The notes: generated by a model from the letters alone, not told the origin. A DNA stretch of 64,000 nucleotides from Collinsella aerofaciens (GCF_005845035.1 NZ_SPFO01000004.1:93010-157009), one strand, 5' to 3'; numbered from the stretch's first letter, positions 44,501 through 51,762 are shown. Made by a program: numbers and translations.

Positions 44501-45558
44501 GCGCTGGTGCCATTGCCGCCAAGCGCGATGATAGGGTTGATGACGTCGTGGCCCAGCTGCCCAAAAAGGCGAGCGCGACGTATTCCGATGGCGCTGCCAA
44601 GGACCTGGATATTACGTGGGATACGAGTGCACTGACCCAGAAAGCGCTCGGCGAGCTCGGCGACATTGTCGTTACGGGCACCGTCAAGGACGAGACCGGT
44701 TCTGCCACGGTGACGGCCACCGTTACCGTGTCCGAGAAGGACTCGAACATTCCCGTGACGCCCGGCACGCCCGATGCCGTTGAGGTCTTTGAGTTTAGCT
44801 CGCCCGATGAGGTGCTTAAGGCGCTGCCCAAGAAGGTCGCCGTAACCATGAAGGACGGCAGCCAGAAGGATTACGGCATCGACTGGGAGAACGTGCCCGC
44901 ACTCGGCTGGGAGGCCGACGATGTAACCGTGACCGGCAAGGTGCACGGCACGGAGCTGACGGTCAGCTGTGAGGTGCGCGTTAAGCCGCGTCCGGCTGCC
45001 GAAGGCATGGTGATTATTGATCAGAACGGCAAGCCCACGACTTCGCAGACCACGCTCAAGGTCGAGCGCGGCAAGGAGATTGACCTGGCCGCCGCGGCGA
45101 GCAATGCGGACAAGGGCGCCATGCTTCGCTATCCCGTGAAGTGGGACTCGGAGAAACCGACGATCGCGACAGTCGAGAACGGCAAGGTAAAGGCCCCCAA
45201 GAACGGCACCGTTGTCATTACGGCGACGATGGATGTTAAGGGCGGGGCTGTGGCGATTTCGCTGGCTGACGAAGATGGCGTCGCGGAGGCGCCGGCAGCC
45301 CAACAGTTCACCGCTTCGGTGACCGTTGAGGTTGTTGAGCCGGTCGTTGAGCAGCAGCCGACGGACGGCAAGGATAACGGTGGCAAGTCTGATGCCAAGC
45401 CGGCTTCGGACGTGAAGAAGGACGCCAAGAAGGCTGCTGCTGGAAGCCTGGCGCAGACGGGTGACAACACGGCTGTGACTGTCGCCGCACTGGGCGGAAC
45501 CGGCCTGTTGGCGCTGCTCGCCGCCGCGATCGAAAAGCTGCGCCATCGCGTTGAGTAG
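38584..45558 (+). CDS. Giant sortase-anchored surface protein with about 24 Big_4-type Ig-like domains
   Basis: 2324 residues. A signal peptide (MNRRHVNAA, a hydrophobic run, then QAFAE) is followed by tandem domains of 65-90 residues. Each has the Big_4 pattern: a start like VAPDLPETLEVVY, a central DG, a VxW strand and a closing GTFxVxG. I count about 24, plus one BIG_2-like domain near residue 2140. From about residue 1370 the domains alternate in pairs, with linkers such as REIPDH and SNIPVTP. A Lys/Asp-rich stretch precedes LAQTGD at about 2289, a hydrophobic helix and a basic tail (EKLRHRVE), which is a sortase anchor of the LPxTG type. Probable adhesin or stalk; ligand unknown. GGGAGGA precedes ATG 38584. 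Confidence 0.9.
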   Translation: MNRRHVNAAITAGLALTMTVGSVPPQAFAEMMQGDTTQVVAEQSDATGATATSADTGQATSEDQAVDKITSLAVLTDLHVAEGSDATLPKTVAATYESGATKQENVTWKLNGADAPATLAQLPAGSYEFEGTVDGATQTVKQRVIIEAPADPAAVNAVAPVSSNGDLKIASVDSTPIVKKYVGQGYVGEVYGTSVNLTLTNGTKATGMVNWDEASRNTIKTASDESEVPIQGSISYIYIGNMGYSLSEPYSVAGTLKVFVPRSSNYIQSVTTSPGVAPSLPSTAYISYSDNSGCSCDVEWDEVSEVDYQKPGSFVVEGHLTYSPSTLVSCTVNVREIKSVQTEFECMTAVGMSPSLPYQAIVTFDQNESQPVHINWDSVNPDSYAQPGTFVVKGRLDGLDRREVTCTVAVKDAKDYFDLDSLTYERVVGDESPLDSDVHLKVTRPDGEYWYNYPVEWENADASRFQTAGTYEVKGIIGNCGVSSLAGLEVKAKVVVKEVASIAQVAPIDTPVGIRPTTGSSAGSLPYTVKVTFTDGSTVNGGVTWDTILDFMVAQEGSFTLGGSIMYSRSKPGSPSIPVSLGSAHRASINVNVRALQMPSTTSISTLVGAQIHMPYTIEATMWNGSRGNYSVQWPAISQNTLNKLGKSTITGYFLGSNIPVTATINVCDLANDDLGRIAYIPDVGFAYSYESNQFLLSDGNYYSLWGVGDSLYTWDEIPQDLKYGKPGDYEISGTITGTLAKIRATATCGEVKGINHYSETGATLVQSYEDTYVIYPGERLYLDDTTVEGVLKDGTRFSNLKVNWDEYDNYPKENCTITGTVAGTKIPATIHVIVTDKWKAELDTIKVLKGHDGSGLLPTNVILVSPDEKDQSGHHSKYAPVTWNTKGFDWSQGGIVSGTAQLSYYTGSNSSVVDIPVTANVQVVNRATSVQGGTLWTVPGVAPDLPETLEVVYDNDMSVGPQRENVIWEDVSPDAYAKEGTFKVKGKLQGGAEATVTVDVCSISSVNVPERIVTANGVEPEMPWNNISVTTSDGKTRTAWIEWNGYRSSDYTGEPGKVSTVTGKLYASSLDRFGVGTNTGLTVQTKIVIAGVEKAFDNGETAVTTKAGAAPTMPSKLAVEMSDGSISTAAVKWDPIAPEKYEKPGTFYVTGHVVGFNGAAVMALVDDEGQKVGVDENGIVTAKVTVADEKAQKVALQPESLVINTTVGSTLELPDQATVKFSDGSYRMTQSDAGGVEIEKWTDTDGLDITKPLAKTGTYKLVGKLKGIDNVNAIVYVNVREAPRTITKLEAKSFSVAKGTSKQDLYQQMPKQVVATYSDGSTDLLDIDVWDLSSVTDELLGGTGTVKITGTVKLIGAKVTCNVTVVDQDAQTPDHVEPIDVIEIADNAKVADLMDKLPSKVTVVMKDGKTKNETPVKWAQVDSLGRAGNEFEVTGLTDNGMTVKVKVKVTAHIVGFDTVDEIEVERDAKADEAKAKLPTTVTAIYSDGTDSEADVTWDTKGLSDKDFAKEGKVTVKGTVVGTDQKAECTIKVVKPLREIPDHLAGTVDAVTLDDGAKPDAVVAALSKTVKVAMKDGSEVDSKIDWIAPKEALTIKNDGASVVITGKTAVGSFEVKATVNLMPVVESVVDAQLSVARNTAAADIVLPAQVTLNMSDGSTKTAAVTWVKTPLTADVLGKLGDVALEGKVEGTSVKAKCTVRVVRSDAEIPMSVEPVAGVSVPENSSVDAVRDALKGVKATVRMKDGKTTAESEITWTEVPAAAATYGNTVVAKGVTVNGNLPVEVVVTSTTTINKIAEAPQITVERDAKADAVTSHLPKTVTVTYTDGHTDLAAVTWNTDGLDKQLAAVGEHTIEGSVEGTTLKATCKLVVETPKREIPDHVKSDSLTLEQPVLDGASSEDIAKALAGLKATVVMADGKSEVASDVTWTDVPAADIATTGKTLTVHGTTDEGGFAVTATVSVKPVITSASLAEGAGAIAAKRDDRVDDVVAQLPKKASATYSDGAAKDLDITWDTSALTQKALGELGDIVVTGTVKDETGSATVTATVTVSEKDSNIPVTPGTPDAVEVFEFSSPDEVLKALPKKVAVTMKDGSQKDYGIDWENVPALGWEADDVTVTGKVHGTELTVSCEVRVKPRPAAEGMVIIDQNGKPTTSQTTLKVERGKEIDLAAAASNADKGAMLRYPVKWDSEKPTIATVENGKVKAPKNGTVVITATMDVKGGAVAISLADEDGVAEAPAAQQFTASVTVEVVEPVVEQQPTDGKDNGGKSDAKPASDVKKDAKKAAAGSLAQTGDNTAVTVAALGGTGLLALLAAAIEKLRHRVE

Positions 45559-45588
45559 CGCAGAGCTCATGAAGCTCTAGGACACAAG

Positions 45589-45640
45589 AAGGCCTCCCGG
45601 TCCTCGTAAACCACGAGGACTGGGAGGCCTTTCGTTTGGC
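45589..45640 (+). terminator. Strong terminator after the surface protein gene
   Basis: AAGGCCTCCC and GTCCTCGT pair with ACGAGGAC and GGGAGGCCTT, with one mismatch, loop AAACC, then TTTCGTTT. Confidence 0.9.
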
Positions 45641-45667
45641 TGCCCTGAGCCCTAGAGTGATTTGCTC

Positions 45668-45827
45668 GCCACGAAATGGGCCTATCTACTACGTTTGGTC
45701 GGTAACCCTCGACCACGCCGAGAATTGCGAAATTAAAACCGCAGGTAGAAGGCTTGCCAGTTTTCAAAAAAGACCCGCATGGTCGACCCATGCGGGTTAA
45801 GCGTAGTAGATGGCCCGTTTTCGTGGC
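45668..45827. repeat. 160-bp element with 26-bp imperfect terminal inverted repeats and nested hairpins
   Basis: The end at 45668-45693 (GCCACGAAATGGGCC, then ATCTACTACG) is complementary to 45802-45827 apart from two one-base gaps and one change. Inside are a hairpin TGGTCG/CGACCA near 45695-45714 and ACCCGCATG/CATGCGGGT near 45773-45797. There is no open frame with a ribosome site. It resembles a small non-autonomous element or a large structured RNA. Confidence 0.75.
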
Positions 45828-45868
45828 GCATCTCTAGACTGTCAAATTGGCCGACTTGGCCCCATGGC

Positions 45869-45935
45869 AGTTGCGGTGAAATAGTTCCTGGATTATGCCT
45901 CTGTGGGCCAATCTGGGAACTATTCCACCGCAACT
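45869..45935. repeat. Palindromic repeat, family 1, copy 4
   Basis: AGTTGCGGTGAAATAGTTCC starts the left arm (45869). The right arm ends GGAACTATTCCACCGCAACT at about 45935. It lies between two convergent gene ends. Confidence 0.88.
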
Positions 45936-45959
45936 TATTGAGGGGCTATTGGGTAAGGG

Positions 45960-47048
45960 CTAGTCGAGGCGGACTGGGTCGTGGGAGTAGGCGTTGAGAA
46001 TCTCGACGTCGGACTCGGTTACCAGGGCAAGGTCCTCGATGCGGACGCCGGTGCGGCCGGTGAGGTAGATGCCCGGCTCAATGGAGAACGTCATGCCCGG
46101 CTCTACGACCTGTTCGTTGACGAGTGAGACGTCGCCCGGCTCGTGGTCCTGCAGGCCGATCGAGTGTCCCAGACGGTGCGTAAAGTACTGCCCATAGCCC
46201 GCTTCCTCAATCACGTTGCGCGCGGCGCGGTCCAGGTCGCACATGCGCACGCCCGGTGCGATGAGCGCCTCGGCGGCTTCGTTGGCGCGGCGCACGATGT
46301 CGTAGATGCGTGCGGTCTCCTTGTCCGGCTCGCCCCAAAAGAACGTGCGCGTCATGTCCGAGCAGTAGTTGCGATGACGCCCACCAATGTCGAACAGCAC
46401 CACGTCGCCGTGCTTGAGTGCCGTATCGTCGGGCTCGTGATGCGGGTCGCCGGCGTTGGCGCCAAAGCTCACGATGGGCGGAAAGCTAAAGCCCTCGCAG
46501 CCGTGCTTGCGATACAGACCGAGCATCTGGTCGGCAATTTCGCGCTCCGTTACGCCCTCGTGGACGAGCTTGATGGCGTCGGCCATCACGGCGTCGTTGG
46601 CGGCCGAGGACGCGCGCATGAGCTCCTGCTCGGCTTCGTCCTTGTGGGCGCGCGCAGCGGTGACGGCAAAGTCGCCCAGGAAAAACTCACTTGCGGCGTG
46701 GCGCTCCATGAGCGGCATCAAAAAGCCGGAACGCATGACGGTGTCGATGCCGAGGGGCTTGGATGGATCGACCTCGCGAGCGATGGCGTCGGCCACGACG
46801 TCGGTATCGGTGTGATAGGCGACGCGGGCATTGTCATACTCGGGCAGCTGATGCAGGGCGTTGACCAAGATCACGGGCTCGCAACCGCGCGCGAGCAGCA
46901 CGCCGCAAAAACGCTCGAACATATCGGCATAAAAGCCGGTCAGGTAATAAATCGACCACGGGTCGTTTACGAGCAGCTGCGCGCCGGGGTGCTGAGCCTC
47001 GAGCGCATCGAGCACGCGCGCCACACGCTGGTCATCGACATGTGCCAT
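45960..47048 (-). CDS. M24-family aminopeptidase (Xaa-Pro aminopeptidase-like)
   Basis: 362 residues. An N-terminal creatinase-like domain (about 1-130) is followed by the pitta-bread catalytic domain. The metal ligands appear in order: Asp in VVLFDIGG, Asp in YCSDMTR, His in THRLGHSIGLQDHE, then Glu in TFSIEPGIY and Glu in VRIEDLALV. It probably removes N-terminal residues next to proline. ATG 47048 has AAAGGA upstream. It is flanked on both sides by family 1 palindromes. Confidence 0.9.
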   Translation of the reverse strand: MAHVDDQRVARVLDALEAQHPGAQLLVNDPWSIYYLTGFYADMFERFCGVLLARGCEPVILVNALHQLPEYDNARVAYHTDTDVVADAIAREVDPSKPLGIDTVMRSGFLMPLMERHAASEFFLGDFAVTAARAHKDEAEQELMRASSAANDAVMADAIKLVHEGVTEREIADQMLGLYRKHGCEGFSFPPIVSFGANAGDPHHEPDDTALKHGDVVLFDIGGRHRNYCSDMTRTFFWGEPDKETARIYDIVRRANEAAEALIAPGVRMCDLDRAARNVIEEAGYGQYFTHRLGHSIGLQDHEPGDVSLVNEQVVEPGMTFSIEPGIYLTGRTGVRIEDLALVTESDVEILNAYSHDPVRLD

Positions 47049-47100
47049 ACATCGTCCTTTCGCTAGGGTGCCACCATGGTATCCCATGCGCCCCCACATA

Positions 47101-47167
47101 AGTTGCGGTGAAATGGTTCCTGTTTGCCGGGGTAATGGCCTAAAACAGGAACTATTCCACCGCAGCT
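47101..47167. repeat. Palindromic repeat, family 1, copy 5
   Basis: Left arm 47101-47125 starts AGTTGCGGTGAAATGGTTCC. Right arm 47143-47167 ends TATTCCACCGCAGCT. There are two or three mismatches. It lies between the M24 peptidase start and the DUF1667 gene end. Confidence 0.88.
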
Positions 47168-47203
47168 GCAGAGGGGGATGAAGTCCCGTCCCAAATGGGC
47201 TGC

Positions 47204-47602
47204 TTAGGCTGGGTCGATGTCCATGCTGGCGATTAGGTCGATGCCCGTGTGGAGGAGGTCTTCCAGCACGACGTCGCCCATGCGGACTGGGGCGTCGACG
47301 ACTAGGCCGCGGATGAGGTCCATCGCCTGGGCGTGAAGTGCCAGCGGGATGGCTTCGGCCGTGCGCACGGGTAGCAGCGCCTCGTCGCCGCCGGATACGG
47401 CTACGGTGGTGGTGAGCACGCGCATGGGGCAGGTGAGCTCCTGATGCGCGAACTTATCGCCGCGCGGGCGGCTGTTGCCGGCCACGGAGCGCATCTCTAC
47501 CACGGCACCGTCTGCGTCGCGCTCCACCTCCACGGTCAGGAGGCATTCGAAGGGGCAGGTGGTGCAGTTGAACTGCAGCGTTTCGATCGCGTTTATGCTC
47601 AT
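47204..47602 (-). CDS. DUF1667 protein of the glycerol-3-phosphate oxidation operon
   Basis: 132 residues. The N-terminal CTTCPFECLLTV and a later TCPMRVLTTTV carry four Cys that could bind an Fe-S cluster or zinc. DUF1667 genes usually follow a glpA-like and an FAD/NAD-linked oxidoreductase gene, exactly the order here, so it is probably a small electron-transfer or assembly partner. ATG 47602 was preferred over one six codons earlier because it lies 4 bp after the upstream stop. Confidence 0.85.
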   Translation of the reverse strand: MSINAIETLQFNCTTCPFECLLTVEVERDADGAVVEMRSVAGNSRPRGDKFAHQELTCPMRVLTTTVAVSGGDEALLPVRTAEAIPLALHAQAMDLIRGLVVDAPVRMGDVVLEDLLHTGIDLIASMDIDPA

Positions 47603-47606
47603 GGCC

Positions 47607-49001
47607 CTACGCCTCCTCAACGGGGTCGACGGACAGGACGATTTCGCTGGCGCCTAGGTCGAGTGCGCGCTGAATCACCTTTGCCGGCAGCGGGAAGCTC
47701 TCCATGACGCTCGGTTTAAACGGGCGGACCTTGCCGGCGAATAGTTCCTCATCGCCTGCCAGAATACGTACGCGGGCGGCATCGACCGGTCGGCGCACAC
47801 GGAAGTTGAGTTTGGTGAGTGCCGCAGCCGTAATGCGTCCCGGAAGTGAGTAGCCTGCAATGCCGGCGGGGGAGACCGTGAGCTGGCAGACCGGGTCCGC
47901 AGTACCGTGTTCGACATTCGCGCTGCCACCCAGCGCGTACGCCGCCGCAGCCGCACCGGCGCGCTCGGATTCGGTCGTCACGTTGTCTGCCAGGTCGTGC
48001 ACGTGCAGCACGTTTCCGCAGGCAAAGATGCCAGGCACGCCCGTTTGCAGGCTCTGGTCCACCACGGCGCCGCGCGTGCGCGGGTCAAGTTCAACGCCCG
48101 CGCCCACCGAAAGCTCGTTCTCGGGAATCAGACCCACCGAAAGCAGCAACGTGTCGCACGGAACAACGCGCTCGGTCCCCGGAATGGGTGCCAGGTGCTC
48201 GTCGACCTTACTAACCTCGACGGCCTCCACGCGGTCGCGTCCGATTACGCGTGTGACGGTAGTAGACAGGTGAAGCGGAATGCCAAAGTCGTCCAGGCAG
48301 TTCTTGAAGTTGCGGCGCAGACCGTTGGCGTACGGCATGAGCTCGTACACGCCCTCGACCGAAATTCCCTCGAGCGTACAGCGGCGCGCCATGATCAGCC
48401 CGATGTCACCCGAGCCCAAAATGACGGCACGTGAGCCGGGCTTGAGGTTTTCGATATTGATGTATCGCTGCGCCAGGCCCGCCGTAAACACGCCGGCGGG
48501 ACGGCTGCCGGGGATCTTGATCTCGCTGCGTGTGCGCTCGCGGCATCCCATAGCAAGGACGACCGCACGCCCGGTGAGCTGCAATATGCCGGTGGGGCGC
48601 ATGAGCGTGACGGTGTGGACCGCGGTAGCTCCTGCGATCTCGTCCGTGCCCGGGTCGCCCGCGCCCTCGCCCGAATCGATCTCAAGCACCATGCTGCCCA
48701 AGAACAGCGCGATGTCGGTCGCGCTCACCTGGTCGATAAAGCGCTGCGCGTACTCGGGGCCGGTGAGCTCCTGCTTAAAGTGCGAAAGGCCAAAACCCGG
48801 GTGAATGCACTGGCGGAGTATTCCGCCCAGATGCTGCTCACGTTCCACGATGGCCACGCTCGCGCCGGCCTTATGCGCGGCAAGCGCGGCCGCCATGCCG
48901 GCAGGGCCGCCGCCGATAACGACCACGTCGAACGCCTGCGTCGACACCGACGCTACAGCTCCGGCCACCGCGCGTCCGTCGCGCGTATCAAATGTCGCCA
49001 T
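47607..49001 (-). CDS. FAD/NAD-binding oxidoreductase, partner of the GlpA-like dehydrogenase
   Basis: 464 residues. The N-terminal FAD loop is VVVIGGGPAGMAAALAAHKA (near residue 28). GRAVVLAMGCRERTRSE near 150 and the second GXGXXG region AVILGSGDIGLIMARR near 195 fit a pyridine nucleotide-disulfide type fold. LLSVGLIPENELSVGAGVEL near 300 and FACGNVLHVHDLADN are typical late motifs. No redox CxxC pair was seen. It starts 1 bp after the glpA-like stop and is presumably a subunit or electron acceptor for it. Confidence 0.85.
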   Translation of the reverse strand: MATFDTRDGRAVAGAVASVSTQAFDVVVIGGGPAGMAAALAAHKAGASVAIVEREQHLGGILRQCIHPGFGLSHFKQELTGPEYAQRFIDQVSATDIALFLGSMVLEIDSGEGAGDPGTDEIAGATAVHTVTLMRPTGILQLTGRAVVLAMGCRERTRSEIKIPGSRPAGVFTAGLAQRYINIENLKPGSRAVILGSGDIGLIMARRCTLEGISVEGVYELMPYANGLRRNFKNCLDDFGIPLHLSTTVTRVIGRDRVEAVEVSKVDEHLAPIPGTERVVPCDTLLLSVGLIPENELSVGAGVELDPRTRGAVVDQSLQTGVPGIFACGNVLHVHDLADNVTTESERAGAAAAAYALGGSANVEHGTADPVCQLTVSPAGIAGYSLPGRITAAALTKLNFRVRRPVDAARVRILAGDEELFAGKVRPFKPSVMESFPLPAKVIQRALDLGASEIVLSVDPVEEA

Positions 49002-49002
49002 C

Positions 49003-50460
49003 CTAGCGCACCCCCTTCAGCGGTCCCTCTACCAGCCAAGAACCGGCATCCTCCAACAGCACCTCGCTGGGCTCGCAGCCCAGCTCGCGGGCAAGGATCG
49101 CCACCACGCGGCTCTGGCAAAAACCACTCTGGCACCGACCCATGCCGGCACGGCAGCGGCGCTTGACGCCCTCGACCGAAACCGCGCCCGGGCGGCGCCG
49201 AATCGCGGCCACGATCTCGGCCTCGGGCACCGTCTCGCAGCGGCAGACGATCTGCCCCCAAGCGGGGTCGGACTCAATGAGCTCTTCCTTACGCTCGAGC
49301 GGCGTGCGGTCAAAATCGTCCGGCGCGTGGCGGATCGGGTTCCAATCGTCCCGTTCGCGCAGGTCGTCGCCGGCATTGCGCAGTACCTGCTCCATGCGCT
49401 CGGCGATGGCCGGCGCGCTCGCCACACCCGGCGACTGAATACCTGCCGCCTGGAATACCCCCGGCACCAGGGCCGACTGCCCAATAAAAAAGTCGTTCGT
49501 TCCCTGAATGACCGGGCGACCGCCGGCAAACGCGCGCACCACGCGACGCGTGTCCAGATCGGGCACCAGCTTGCGCGCGCCGCTCAGCAGCGCGTTAACA
49601 TCGGTCGCGTAGGTCTGCGTATCGCCCGGCTCGCGCACGGCGGCGGTCGCGGTAATCACGGTGTTGCCATGTACGGTGCCCGTGATGATAACGCCCTTGG
49701 ACACTGGCGTGGGCACGGGGTAGAGCGGCATGAGCGTGCGCGGCTCCTTGTCCAGTACCACTATGTTGCCTTGGCGCCAGACCATCTGGAACTCCTCGGC
49801 GCCCGCCATGTGCGAGATGCTCGCGGCACCGTTGCCCGCGGCGTTGATCAGGTAACGGCAGCGCACGTCTCCGGCGGGCGTTGCCAGCGTAAAGCGTGCG
49901 GCTCCGTCATCCGAGCCGGCAACTTCAATGGCCTCCACCGGTGCGGAGCGCATAAACGTCACGCCGTTGGCAACGGCGTTCTCCAGCGCGGCGATGGCCA
50001 CTTCAAATGGGTCAACGTAACCGGTCGAGGGGCACCACAGCGCGCACGAGGCCTGGGCACTCGCGCGCGGCTCCAGCTCGTGGATGCGCTCGGGGCCGAT
50101 AATCGACAGCTCGGGCACGCCGTTGGCCAGGCCATTCTGGCGCAGCTTCTCCAGGTGCACGCAGTCTTCGTCGTTGAAGCCCAGCACCATCGACCCGGTG
50201 CGGCGGAACAAAAAGCCTAACTCCTGGGCCCACGTGCCATATAGCTCACAACCACGGGCGTTGACCTGCGCCTTTACCGTGCCCGGTGCCGGATCGTAGC
50301 CTGCGTGCACCAGGCCGCCGTTGGCCTTCGACGCGCCCAGGGCGATGTCGTTGGCCGCCTCGATCACGCATATGGACAGGTCAAACCGCGCGAGCTGACG
50401 CGCGATGGCGCATCCCGTGATGCCCGCGCCCACAATTGCGATATCAAACGTTTCCATCAC
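49003..50460 (-). CDS. glpA: GlpA-like FAD-dependent glycerol-3-phosphate dehydrogenase with a C-terminal [2Fe-2S] domain
   Basis: 485 residues. The N-terminal FAD loop is IAIVGAGITGCAIARQLAR (near residue 8). The DAO-type fold runs to about 370. Next comes a BFD-like Fe-S domain with CRCETV near 405, then CRAGMGRCQSGFC near 437-449. It oxidises glycerol-3-phosphate or a related 2-hydroxy acid anaerobically. The next two genes on the same strand complete the usual three-gene operon. A 15-bp palindrome lies just upstream. Confidence 0.85.
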   Translation of the reverse strand: MMETFDIAIVGAGITGCAIARQLARFDLSICVIEAANDIALGASKANGGLVHAGYDPAPGTVKAQVNARGCELYGTWAQELGFLFRRTGSMVLGFNDEDCVHLEKLRQNGLANGVPELSIIGPERIHELEPRASAQASCALWCPSTGYVDPFEVAIAALENAVANGVTFMRSAPVEAIEVAGSDDGAARFTLATPAGDVRCRYLINAAGNGAASISHMAGAEEFQMVWRQGNIVVLDKEPRTLMPLYPVPTPVSKGVIITGTVHGNTVITATAAVREPGDTQTYATDVNALLSGARKLVPDLDTRRVVRAFAGGRPVIQGTNDFFIGQSALVPGVFQAAGIQSPGVASAPAIAERMEQVLRNAGDDLRERDDWNPIRHAPDDFDRTPLERKEELIESDPAWGQIVCRCETVPEAEIVAAIRRRPGAVSVEGVKRRCRAGMGRCQSGFCQSRVVAILARELGCEPSEVLLEDAGSWLVEGPLKGVR

Positions 50461-50477
50461 AGTGCCTCCCAGACAAG

Positions 50478-50492
50478 TTGACAGGCTGTCAA
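50478..50492 (-). promoter_or_regulatory. Palindromic operator candidate upstream of glpA
   Basis: TTGACAGGCTGTCAA is a perfect 15-bp dyad 18 bp upstream of the glpA start. It could overlap the transcription start or a -35 box (TTGACAG on the minus strand). The regulator is unknown. Confidence 0.45.
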
Positions 50493-50652
50493 TAGGACTA
50501 TCCTACGGTCTGCACACCCCCAGTGCAGCGGCAATGCGGCGAACAGCCCCAACTGTATCCGCCAACGGCAGGCGAGAGCCGGCCCAGCACGGATGCCGGC
50601 CCCGCCAGACCGCGAGACTCTCCCAACCAACCTCGCGGACTGTGCCGTTGTC

Positions 50653-51231
50653 TGTTACAGATTGAGATGTCGAGTCCACAGGAGCACGTCCGTCTCAACC
50701 TGTAACAGTAAGAGGGGGATTGCGGTCCTACGTGTTACAGATCGAGACGTTAGCCCGTCGGGTTATTCGTATGTCTCGATCTGTAACAGCTGGCAAGGTT
50801 TTTTGGTCCTTTCTGTTACAGGTTGAGACAGTTCTTCCGACGGATTCTGGTTGTCTCGATCTGTAACAGTAAAGAACTGTTTTGGGTTCTAGATGTTACA
50901 AATTGAGATTTAAGTCGGGGAGAGAATGGTTTGTCTAAATCTGTAACATCTGGGATTGTTTTTGCCGAGTAACTGTTACAGATTGAGACATTCGGTTCGG
51001 ACGTTTTCCTTTGTCTCAATCTGTAACAGTTAGCTGATGATTTGGGTTGTAGATGTTACAGATCGAGACAAACCTTCCGACGGATTTTGAATGTCTTGAT
51101 CTGTAACAGTAAGAGGGGTTTTGGGGCCCAAGATGTTGCAGATCGAGATTGAAGTCGGGGAGGGACCCCTGTGTCTCGATCTGTAACACCTAGACCCGGA
51201 ATCCGCCCTCCACCTGTTATAGATTGAGATG
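50653..51231. repeat. Tandem array of 7.5 hairpin units with an 80-bp period
   Basis: A 17-nt arm with consensus TGTTACAGATYGAGACA begins at 50653, 50733, 50814, 50894, 50974, 51054, 51134 and 51215. Its inverted partner ends at 50707, 50788, 50868, 50948, 51028, 51108 and 51188. Each unit is 55-56 nt (arm, 21-22 nt loop, arm) plus a 25-26 nt spacer. The last unit has only its left arm. Arm position 11 is T:A in units 1, 4 and 5, C:G in 2, 6 and 7, and T-G wobble in 3, so pairing is kept. Loops of units 3 and 6 share CTTCCGACGGATT, and 4 and 7 share AAGTCGGGGAG. No gene was found inside. It lies between divergent genes. Confidence 0.93.
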
Positions 51232-51330
51232 TTTGTGTCCGCACCGGCCCCGCTTGCAACCGTGGTCCCATATAAACAAACCCCGTGGTAAACTTGACCG
51301 TACTGTAAATATTCCGAAAGGTACACCCCA

Positions 51331-51762
51331 ATGTCCAAGTACATCTCTGAGCTCATGTCGCCGCAGCTTATGGGCGTCATCTATGCCTTTGTTGGCTTTA
51401 TCATCGCCCTGTACGTGCTGTCGGTCGTCTATGTGTTCATCGACGCTCGCCGCCGCGGCGCCAGCGCCTACGTGGCATGGGGCATCATCGCCCTCATCCC
51501 GTTCGTGGGCCTCATCGCCTACCTGGTCCTGCGTCCGCACTCCTACGCGGCCGACCGCGAGGAGCAGGAGCTGGACATGGCCCTGCGCGAGCGCCAGCTT
51601 GCCCAGTACGGCACCTGCCCGCAGTGCGGCGCCCCCATCGAGAAGGACTTTGTCGTGTGCCCGGTGTGCGACACCCAGGTTCGTAACGTGTGCTCCAGCT
51701 GTCATCGCCCGCTCGACGCGCACTGGAAGGTCTGCCCCTACTGCCGAACTCGCATCCAGTAA
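51331..51762 (+). CDS. Small membrane protein with a double zinc-ribbon tail
   Basis: 143 residues. Two hydrophobic helices (about 12-37 and 46-68) surround IDARRRG, the pattern of PLDc_N-type membrane anchors. A charged helical linker (about 75-92) leads to two zinc ribbons, CPQCGAP with CPVCDTQ, and CSSCHRP with CPYCRTR. The ribbons probably face the cytoplasm. Function unknown. GAAAGG lies about 10 bp upstream of the ATG. It is transcribed away from the hairpin array and is separated from thrS by about 240 bp. Confidence 0.8.
   Translation: MSKYISELMSPQLMGVIYAFVGFIIALYVLSVVYVFIDARRRGASAYVAWGIIALIPFVGLIAYLVLRPHSYAADREEQELDMALRERQLAQYGTCPQCGAPIEKDFVVCPVCDTQVRNVCSSCHRPLDAHWKVCPYCRTRIQ

Noticed and set aside
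402..47167. Insertion sequences or transposase-bearing elements
   Set aside because: The palindromes are about 70 bp with no coding capacity, and no transposase gene was seen near any copy.
50653..51231. CRISPR array or TIGR-type guide array
   Set aside because: Repeat arms alternate in orientation and form hairpins, spacers and loops share sequence with each other, and no cas or Nop-domain (Tas-like) gene is in the window.
50816..51380. Small open frames inside the hairpin array on the minus strand
   Set aside because: They repeat the array sequence, have no ribosome binding site and end at arbitrary points. They arise because the repeats lack stops in some frames.
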